Positions 56,274 through 64,000 of a stretch of 64,000 nt of DNA are shown here, piece by piece. The stretch spans positions 1-64,000 of the forward strand of contig JASJFT010000011.1 in assembly GCA_030770425.1 (NCBI GenBank). Direction: 5' to 3'. Below the pieces are notes generated by a model. The model was not told the origin of the DNA. It did no database searches and was given only the letters and a program-made list of their open reading frames with translations. Position numbers and translations under genes: made by a program. Positions within the stretch are counted from its first letter, which is position 1. Every line of letters begins with the position of its first letter. Source of the stretch: Darksidea phi. Lineage: Eukaryota > Ascomycota > Dothideomycetes > Pleosporales > Lentitheciaceae.

Positions 56274-57956
56274 AGCCTCCCTTTTTCCTCATTGAGCGCA
56301 AACTTCCTACTCTCTGGGCCTCGGGTTCTCTTTCTTGGTTTCGAATTACGGCATGCATGACTCTGCTTCTTTTCGAGAGTGAGTGGGTGGAAAGTTGATA
56401 CCCAGTCTTCTTCTTCTTCTTCGTTGCCGGTTCGGGCTTTGGGCATTTTGAGTATGCGGGTTGCGGGGTTCGTCTGTAGATGAAATGAGAGTGCCGCACG
56501 GTTGTTGCATATGCATAGCGAGCTGCTGGTGTGGTTTAAGCGCAGTGGTGAGCGTGGTATGGTTAATGAATCTGCGAAGTGGATCTAATGAGATCGGTAT
56601 ATACCCCTACTTGTTTGCGCCTTGACCGTGCCTTTCGTGTGAACATGTCCATGCTTTCCTCGAGTTGTCTTGTTGCTGTGCAAGGGCCACCCACTTCCCT
56701 GTCTCCTTCCCTATACGTAATCTATTCCCCCTTGTTTAGAGTTGTTCGCGTCTCGACATGTAGCAGAAGTGACCATATGCGACATTTCAATCTTCAAGTT
56801 TATAGGTTCAAGTACACTAATGCATAAAGCTCATACACCTCCCCCCTTCTCCTTCAGCCCGCTATGCACGTAGGCAGCCTCGCTCATCGTCTACGTACGC
56901 CCAATAAACCAAAATGCTCCCGGTAAAGTTCTCCACGCTTGTTGCTGTGTAGCCCCCGACTACTATACAACTTTACATACAGCAAAGTGCGGCTATACAG
57001 CGACAAGTATAGAGAAAACTCTGCAAGGACAATGCAAAATGCGCAAGGGGGAGTGGAGGTAGTATGTAGAGCAGCGTAGTGGATGGAGGCGGGCGGCATA
57101 TTTTGTTAAATATTGAGAGTTGAGCGTTGAGAGCTGATCCGGTGATTGACTTGTTAGACGTGTGGGTTTGCCCTTCCTTTTTGTTTGAGGGGCGAGTATC
57201 GTTGAGCGAGCACGCCGGCTAGCATTAACACCCACTACATCGTCTCTTCCCCCCATCCCCATCCCCAAACCACATCCGTCAACTAGGTTTGGACTATTAA
57301 TGGCGAGGAGCGCGCATTTTAGGGTCGTAGTTCGGAACGTATGCGTGAGGACATGGAGAGGGTGATATAGCTGGCGCGCGTAGAGGCGACGGTAATGTGA
57401 ATAGCTGAGACATTCTTCCTGCGCCCGCGACGACGGTGGGATGGGTGTGAGAGGAACGAGGCAGATGACTGGTAGAAGGGTTGGGTTGTAGCAGTGGGGA
57501 TAAGATCAGAGGGTTATCAGAAGAGAGTCGGTTGGTGGTGGGAATGGGAATATGGCATGAGGGGAGGATCGACACGATGGTATAGTGAATAGACTTGAAA
57601 TGCGGACCGGAGTAGTAGTTCGGAAGTCATGGTCCACGTCTTGAAATGTGGCCCAGGTGGTAACAACCGAGACGGGAAGTCGGTAGGGAACCAATGGAGG
57701 CACAACCGTCAAATTGGAGTGGCATACTGTAAAAGAGATAGAGCCGAAGAGAGGGGTAGCCAGTCTAATAGGCTGCCCTCCTAGTTCCGCCATGCGATGC
57801 TTTTTCCAACCGGACCACGCTATGTAGAAATATTGCTCATGATTATGCCACTAAAGAGAGGAGAATATAATACAAGATGTGGCCATACTCAAAACCAAGA
57901 TGCTAAGCTAGACCGCTTTGTAACGCCAGTACAATCTCGTTATCGACTACTACAGT
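56274..57956. other. Intergenic between convergent genes
   Basis: About 1.7 kb between two convergent genes. It has a CTT run at about 56406-56422. The minus-strand open frames at 57297-57793 are low in information and overlap in all frames. No gene is supported. Confidence 0.4.
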
Positions 57957-59028
57957 TTACTTCCTCCTGTTCTGTGACATACCGAGGATCTGGACCATGC
58001 GGATGAAAATGTTAAGGAAGTCCAGCTCAAGCGAGATGGACTCGTTGACGGCATCCTTGGGGATGACACCCCGCTCTGCCAACCGCGCATGGTGCAACAC
58101 CTTTTGGACATCGTACAGGGTAAAGCCACCGAAGACAGCCAGGCCGCCATACAACCAGATGTTCTCAGTCCACATCAGCGTGCGGGCGGCAGTGGCAGGG
58201 ACAACCATTGGCGCGAGACCAGAAAGCGCGACAATAGCGACACCGGCAAGGAGTGGGCCGCCAAGGTAAAGGTATTTCTCCTGCTTGGCTGTCGCACCAA
58301 CGAAGGCAATCGAGCCCATCATTCCAGCTGTGTACAGACCGGCGCGGGCGAGGATAGCGGGATGCATGAAGAAGAGCGGAGAAAGGAGGAGGGCTTGAGT
58401 GACGTTGAAGGCGGTCCAGAGACCGTACTTCTGGACGTAGCTACAAAATAATTAGCTTCCTGTCGTCGCAATACATGTGCAGCACTTACTTCTCCGGTCG
58501 CGTAGCCATGGTGCCATACATGGTTCCAATGCTGCCAACAAGCCCGACACCAAGCACGAGCCACGGGTTTGCGCTCATCAAGCGGAAAGACCATCCATTC
58601 ATGTGGAGTGTGCGCGCCGCCAGACCGATGATACCAATACCAAGCCCAGTATGCATAAAGGTGTCATTCAGATATCGTCGTTCAAAGTCTGGCATGCCGC
58701 CATCTTCGCGAGTCTCCCGGTTGAAGATGAGGTTGATGCCCAGCAGTGTTGCGCCGAAGATCCCCGCGCCGTAGATAAGTCGCTGGCGTAGGTCGCCCTG
58801 CGCTACCGGGTTGTATGCTGTCTGTTGGTAGGACCGCCGGAAAGTGGCTCGAAACCTGAGGACATTTTTCGATGTGGAGATGGCGGGGATCTTCGGTGTA
58901 AAGAAGTTTGGTTGCTGCTTGAGTGGCGTGTTGTGGAAGGCTCGGAATGTGAGGGATTGTGCTTTTGGTGCTGCCGTCTGACGGAGTGTCGCCGTGATGG
59001 CAAACGGTCGCCGGAGGATGAAAGTCAT
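57957..59028 (-). CDS. Bax-inhibitor-1 family protein, GHITM/TMBIM5-like, mitochondrial
   Basis: Exons 58490-59028 and 57957-58440 (intron 49 nt, GTAAGT...TTGTAG) encode 340 aa. The first ~75 residues are Arg/Thr/Pro-rich without acidic residues (MTFILRRPFAITATLRQ, FRATFRRSYQQTAYNP), a mitochondrial presequence. The rest is a BI-1-type bundle of about seven to eight helices: LIYGAGIFGATLLGINLIF, TGLGIGIIGLAARTL, PWLVLGVGLVGSIGTM, TAFNVTQALLLSPLFF, YTAGMMGSIAFVGATA, LGGPLLAGVAIVALSGLAP and NIWLYGGLAVFGGFTLYDVQKVLHHA. The C-terminal SLELDFLNIFIRMVQILG is the family's conserved acidic end. In animals the GHITM homologue sits in the inner membrane and affects cristae and ion exchange. I start at the Met before the presequence rather than the longer upstream frame. 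Confidence 0.9.
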
Positions 59029-59539
59029 TGTGGTGTCTGCAATGTGGTTCGTAGGTGTCGTTGGGGAGGTTGGAGTGGTGATGGAAGACAGCAAAGTATG
59101 ACGTGCGTGAGCTTGGCTGACTAAGTCGTGGCGGAAGATACGAGAACGGTCCAAGCTCCTTCCACCTCTCTTAACTCCACCCACCACGGACGATTCCCCG
59201 TCGTACGACGCCTCTATCGCTCAATACTGGGGAGATCTGACTGATCGTTAAAGCTACCACCGGTGGTAGTCGAACTGAGTTCTCCGAACTCACCTACGAC
59301 CTTTCCTTATTGCTCGACGACGATGTGACCCGCACCAATCACCACCAATCGGACCCCCGAACTTACAACGACTCCGAGGAATGAAAGTACATCGTAGTAA
59401 CAAGAGTGTGCATCGTACTATTATTCACTAGGACCTGCTAATGGGTATGCAGCTGGTTTTCCTACATCAGCTTTGCCAGATTGAGTCGATATCGTCATTA
59501 TGATAGAGTCGCCGAGTACGCCACATCCGTCGTCATTTT
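59029..59539. other. Intergenic, BI-1-like promoter and edge of second decay zone
   Basis: These 511 bases hold the promoter of the BI-1-like gene. An imperfect inverted pair (AGCTACCACCGGTGGTAGTCG at ~59252) forms a short palindrome. Towards 59500 the plus strand may already be the ruined N-terminus of the HET gene. Confidence 0.4.
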
Positions 59540-61112
59540 CATTGCAAGCTTACCGACGAGATATCCTTGACAGAAGCGCATGGCAACTACACAGCAGTCT
59601 CTTACTGCGCAGGCGATCCTAAAAAAACACGCGTGATCGAAGTAATGGCATGTAGTTCAATACTTTCACCAATATGGTTGTAGCGTTGGGTGAGACGTGT
59701 AATTACCGTGCAAGAGCGCGTGGTGACAAAGAGCCTTTGCTATGGCTAGACCAGATTTGCATTAAACAAAGCGATACGGCAGAGAGGTCGCATCAAGTTA
59801 ATTTCATGCGAGACATCTACCGCTCAGCCCGCGACGTCGTCATTTGTTTATCGCCAGAAAGGGTTGAAAGTCAAGCCCTAAACTGGCTAGGGCTAGCGAG
59901 GACTATTGTTCCGGGACTTCAAAAGGTATTGGAAACGGCACTATCACATGAGAAATCGCTAAAAGCCATGGAGGAGTCCGCCACACAAGAGAGACACAAG
60001 GCAAACTACAAGGACGCGGACGATGTTGATGAAAATGTCGTTGGAAAATTCACTTTGTGCCTTTGGGCGAACATCAACAACGAAGAGTTCGTGAATGGCT
60101 GGCAGGATGTGTTCACAATGCTTAAACAGCCATGGTGGACAAGAGCTTGAGTCGTCCAAGAGTACTTGGTCTCGCGGGAAGTCTATTTCATCTATGGACG
60201 AAGTCTATACACGGGACAACACTTACCGTAGCATTAGCACACTTCATCGCGGTCCTCCCGACGGTGACGGAGCGTGATCTGTTCCTAGAAGTACATTCAG
60301 CAATCACTATTCCTGATGGTCCCGAGGACCGTCAGATCTGCCGTCTAAGAGAGAGTCCGTCGTCTGTCAGTGATTCAATGGCAGCTGCACATTCCATCAT
60401 CACGTACAAGCTCCTTTATACTCAGTACAAGGATCTCAAAATCCTACTTTCGCACTTGCGCCTCTGCGGAGCCGGTGATTCACGAGATCACGTATACGCT
60501 TTTGTCGGCCTTTCAGACCCCATATACGGCGTGGTACCGAACTACAGCACCTGCAACACTGTTGAAGCTATTTTAATCGACACTGCACGTCGTATAATTA
60601 CGTACGACGGCAATCTCAGTATACTTTCACACGCAGAGGCAGCTCTTGGGAGCTCATATTCTACGCTTCCGTCATGGGTTCCGGACTGGACGACGAAGGA
60701 ACCTACAGATAGACGGGAAATAAACGAACATTTCGTGCGAGAAGAGAAGTACAGGACTTCTAAAGGAGCCAAGGCAGACGCGACATTCTTTGAAAGTGGC
60801 AGAGTACTCGAGATCGGTGGCATATTAGTAGACATCTTGGGAGTGCAAGGAGATGAGGTTGTTACCCCTTATGATAAGTATTTCCCTATTTTTAAGGACT
60901 GCCTTGTTTTTACAAGTGGCGCTGCTATGAAATACTACGAATTATGGATATTATATGGAGCCAACCTACCCTTCGTCTTGCGTAAATGTAGGCATCAGTA
61001 CAAGCTCGTCTGCGAAGCTACGCTCAGGGGCACAGGGAGGGCGGAGGAGGTCATGAATGGCCAGTATATGATCACGCGTCGTAGGGAAGCGAGACGGATG
61101 CAGGTATGCTAG
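59540..61112 (+). pseudogene. HET-domain (heterokaryon incompatibility) protein, decayed
   Basis: HET-domain proteins trigger cell death after fusion of unlike fungal individuals. Readable pieces are NYTAVSYCAGDPKKTRVIEV, LLWLDQICIKQSDTAERSHQVNFMRDIYRSARDVVICL (the central HET block), LKQPWWTRA*VVQEYLVSREV, then a long C-terminal frame (60200-61112) with DSRDHVYAFVGLSDP and YSTLPSWVPDW, both typical of HET proteins. Lesions are a frameshift near 59650 (IEVNG / FNTFTN), a TGA at 60148-60150 exactly where the conserved Trp of RAWVVQE belongs, and a frameshift near 60228. The order and spacing of motifs are normal, so decay is recent enough to leave the whole gene visible. Confidence 0.85.
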
Positions 61113-61761
61113 CCGTCACAGGATTCTTTTTCTTTTTATTAGTTCAGCATTCCTGTTTCGTGCGGACCTTACAAAAATGACTCCTACCATGCAAATATAA
61201 AAATAGAAAAAGGTCTACAAGAACCCTCCACAGATGACCCTAAAACTACACATCTGGTTTCAACGACTCTCTCCCTTCTCCTCTATTTGTATCCAACTGA
61301 TAATGAAGATGCTGGCAATTTTGGGCGAGACCACGAGTCAGTCATATTCAAGTCGAAGCTGCGAGCGGACCATCAATATGAGATGAAAAGCATTTTTCAG
61401 ACATGATTTGGTTTCGATGAGCGAGGGATTTACCCACCATAGGTCTAGGCATAGGACCCTTTCAACCGATGCATAATCTTTATTCTCCCAGGCCTCGACA
61501 TTTGAACCTACGAAGTTCCTATTCGGTATTGTTGTTTCACACATACAAGCTGTGCCTCCGCATTGTCAATCGGCAATGGGATTATTACTACAATTTCAAA
61601 TATAGATATTCGGTCAATTCCCGTACATTTCGCGGGAGAGGCTCAACGCGAATACGAAACACTACTCTCCACTTTGAGAACCAGGGAAAGGGATACATCC
61701 TCTTAAAATCGTCGCCCTCTTCACAACGCTTCTCAACGTACGTTGAAGCTATCTGGTAGCC
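61113..61761. other. Intergenic, decay zone
   Basis: About 650 bases, AT-rich just after the HET relic (61120-61230), with no supportable gene. Confidence 0.4.
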
Positions 61762-62233
61762 ATGTCATATCCTCCTATGGGCCCCTCACCGCCTCCAACA
61801 CCACCTCCCCCTCCGCCTCCCCTTCCTCCACCAAGGCATAACGCGAGGATCATAGCAGTCGTAGTCGCCGTCTATCTCGATCCTCTACTTTCTGTCTGCA
61901 AACATCTTCTACGAAATGGCCCTCGACGCCTGGCTTTCCCCAGTCAACACCGCCTTCACCCTATGTCGAAGCAACGACATATCCACAGAGGACCTACCCG
62001 CCGCGAAATCGACCCCTATGCTCACGACCCTCACAAATATCATCGAGCTGGCGTATAATCAGTCTTCAATGGTGGCGGATCCCTTCCGGGAGGGGTTTAT
62101 TGGCCCTAGACGGACGACCTTTTACATTCCAAAATCTCGAAGAGGTCCGCTCCCAAGCCGAAACTGTGACGCAAGAAAAAATCATCAATGCGGCGAGTTC
62201 AAACTTGATAGGTCGCGTACGATGATACGATGA
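61762..62233 (+). pseudogene. Proline-rich membrane protein, frameshifted, unknown
   Basis: MSYPPMGPSPPPTPPPPPPPLPPPRHNARIIAVVVAV runs in one frame; after a single-base slip near 61875 the other frame gives SISILYFLSANIFYEMALDAWLSP and continues NTAFTLCRSNDISTEDLPAAKSTPMLTTLTNIIELAYNQSSMVADPFREGFIGPRR to a second break. Joined, the two halves make one proline-rich N-terminus plus one transmembrane helix and a helical tail, so I read this as a broken gene rather than chance. I do not recognise the family. The 3' end runs into AT-rich DNA. Confidence 0.5.
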
Positions 62234-62279
62234 CACCAGGGCATAGCCGACCGTGTCAACCGCTTCTGTAGCAAGCGAG

Positions 62280-62900
62280 AAGTATGTCTTTCGTATTTTT
62301 ATAAAACTTAGAGTTTGATTTATAACCAATAAATAACCTTGGCTAGTAACTAATCTTTAAAATAACTTTAGAAATAATATAACCCCTCAGAAGCAAACTT
62401 AGACCACTACCCGGCGTAACATTAGGTAGCTACTAGGATCGCGGCTGTAAGGCCTGACTGTAATTTTATCATCTCATACTGAGTTGATGCTGTAAATGCA
62501 TAGATATTAAGTGAACGAAGATAAAGATGTAGGTTTTCGATAAATATCCAAAGATGTAACATACGCAGTTTTGAGAAAGGTGAATCCCGGGGTCGCGGGA
62601 CGCACGGTGTTATGGGACAAAGCATGGGTACTTCGACTTTAGGAAATAATAGTCTTTCCCTAAAAGATAATATTTGCGGTACTTGTACTGGAATTATTTC
62701 TGCACTTTCTTATAATACTCTACATCCTATTTAATCTGGAAAATTACAATCGCGTTAATACTTTTAACTTTCGGCGTAATAAGCCCTCGTTTTACGCCTA
62801 AATTAGTCCTTTCTATATACACCCACGACAAGGCTTTCGCTCAGCCAAATTCTATGCCAAAGATCGTTCCTTACTTTTAGAAACTAGTTCTAATGAAGTT
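62280..62900. repeat. AT-rich block, possible RIP-mutated repeat relic
   Basis: The composition shifts sharply to AT-rich, TpA-rich DNA (for example TTAGAGTTTGATTTATAACC and repeated TAATA/TTAAT words) between the frameshifted gene and the patatin gene. This is the usual look of a repeat-induced-point-mutated transposon fragment in ascomycetes. No terminal repeats or transposase motif can be read, so the element type is unknown. Confidence 0.5.
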
Positions 62901-63155
62901 TGGCTACTATCAGCCTCGTGGCTGGTGTGGGGCGAGGATTCATGCGGTCTCACCACCCCGGTCGGTACTCCTGTTCAATGCAAGCTTCTCTATCTGGTTA
63001 GATTAAGCTCGAACCACTTGCATCCACAGCCTCGTCGAGCTGAATATGGACAACACTCATCTGAGCGCAGGTTTGCTACCTTCTGGCGTTGCGCAAGCCT
63101 GTTTATCGCTCCTCCAGACTAGTGCTTTCGCGGAGCCCTGCCCATCCCTCCAACT
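62901..63155. promoter_or_regulatory. Upstream region of the patatin-like gene
   Basis: Normal base composition returns here. These 255 bases precede the ATG at 63156 and should hold the promoter and leader; a T/C-rich stretch lies at about 63100-63155. Confidence 0.4.
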
Positions 63156-64000
63156 ATGCCCGAAAACGACCTCCGCCTGCTCGCTCTTGATGGCGGCGGC
63201 GTCCGCGGCTTGTCGACGCTGCAGATCTTGAAGCAGCTGATGGACACCATCGACCCGGAATCACCGCCGAAACCTTGCGACTACTTTGACATGATCGGAG
63301 GCACCAGCACTGGCGGGTTTGTGGTGACTGCCCTGCCGAATGCACCGCTAACGAGAAGCGCAGGCTCATCGCGATCATGCTGGGTCGGCTGCGCATGACG
63401 GTGGACGAGTGCATCGACGCATATGTATCGCTGTCAGACCGGATCTTCCAGAAGCGGAGACACCGGGTGACGATCAAGGGCCAAGTCCAAGGCCGATTTG
63501 ATTCGGATGAGCTCGAGCAGGCGATCAAAGAGATTATTGCAAGGCAAGGCCTAGCAGAGGATGCGCTACTCAAGGATGCTTCGGATGCGAAGTGTAAAGT
63601 GTTAGAAGCAGTCTATCTGTACGAGGCTAGAATGTCATTAACGAGCTATCACAGGTTCGTGTGTGCAACAAGCAGCGAGACGGGCGAAACCGTGCGGCTG
63701 ACCAGCTATCGCTCGCCACGCGGTCGCGAACGACTACTCCGCTCGACTAAGATATGGGAGGCAGGTCGGGCGACGTCGGCAGCCTCGTCCTTCTTCGATC
63801 CTATTACTATTGGCAATTTTGGAGAGACGTTTGTCGATGGTGCCACAGGAGCGAACAACCCAGTGTATGAAGTGTGGAACGAGGCCCAAGACATGTGGCC
63901 GTCTGGCTCGCTCGAAGACAAGGTCAAATGCTTAGTATCAATTGGGACGGGCGTTCCGTCGCTTACGCCATTCAAGGGCGACCTTATCAGTATTGGCCAG
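63156..64000 (+). CDS. Patatin-like phospholipase, probable fungal NLR N-terminus, cut by window end
   Basis: Exons 63156-63316, 63364-63600 and 63655 to beyond 64000; introns 47 nt (GTTTGT...GCGCAG) and 54 nt (GTTAGA...TCACAG). The second join restores KCKVFVCATS, the usual family text. Motifs are the oxyanion loop DGGGVRGLS (residues ~12-20), the nucleophile elbow GGTSTGG (catalytic Ser) and the catalytic Asp in FVDGATGANNPV. CLVSIGTGVPS follows. The frame is open to the window edge with no lesion. In fungi this patatin type often heads NB-ARC or NACHT proteins with TPR or ankyrin repeats (NLR-like receptors); it can also stand alone. The rest of the protein lies outside the window, so the NLR reading is inference. 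Confidence 0.87.

Noticed and set aside
1..64000. CRISPR arrays, prokaryotic operons or phage features
   Set aside because: The window is eukaryotic (spliceosomal introns, fungal families); no direct-repeat/spacer pattern was seen.

Overview
The window is genomic DNA of a filamentous ascomycete (Pezizomycotina). The genes are small, and most are interrupted by spliceosomal introns of about 45-120 bases with GTRNGT donors and CTNAY branch sites. The families present (HET, NmrA, Zn2Cys6 regulator with the fungal C-terminal domain, Kre9/KNH wall protein, SAT4-type rhodopsin-like membrane protein, patatin NLR-type N-terminus) are typical of that group. Dothideomycetes/Pleosporales is my best guess, but that is inference from overall gene resemblance, not a search.

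Layout. 1-3.1 kb: decayed ankyrin/subtilisin (S8) gene opening with a GAA microsatellite. 3.3-10.5 kb: intact housekeeping block with an Ent3-type epsin (-), a cyclophilin with two possible starts for mitochondrial and cytosolic forms (+), a trans-sulfuration PLP enzyme (+) and proline dehydrogenase (-). 11.6-31 kb: gene-poor decay island with pseudogenes of a MYND/DUF4470 protein, a short-chain dehydrogenase, a Zn2Cys6 regulator and an NmrA-like protein, a set of diverged ~285-base tandem repeats, and two or three apparently intact genes (unknown 177-aa protein, DUF7702-like membrane protein, doubtful small TM protein). 31-59 kb: mostly intact genes: secreted Cys-containing protein, four-TM protein, type I membrane protein, F-box protein, large beta-propeller-like protein ending in a CaaX box, rhodopsin-like seven-TM protein, cytochrome P450, BED-finger/TenA regulator, GH5 exo-beta-1,3-glucanase, Kre9/KNH GPI wall protein and a mitochondrial Bax-inhibitor-1-like (GHITM) protein. 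59.5-64 kb: second decay zone with a HET pseudogene, a frameshifted proline-rich membrane protein, an AT-rich block, then an apparently intact patatin-like gene cut by the window edge.

How the genes relate: they do not form one pathway. ENT3 (trans-Golgi/endosome traffic), the GH5 glucanase and the KNH protein all serve cell surface and wall biogenesis. Proline dehydrogenase, the BI-1-like protein and the long cyclophilin form are mitochondrial. The S8-ankyrin, HET and patatin genes belong to families linked to fungal self/non-self recognition; they lie at the two edges of the window and two of the three are broken. I found no convincing biosynthetic gene cluster, tRNA, rRNA or intact transposon. 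The most checkable points are the cyclophilin dual start, the GC-AG intron in ENT3, the CaaX terminus of the 944-aa protein, the diverged repeat array and the distribution of decayed recognition-type genes.
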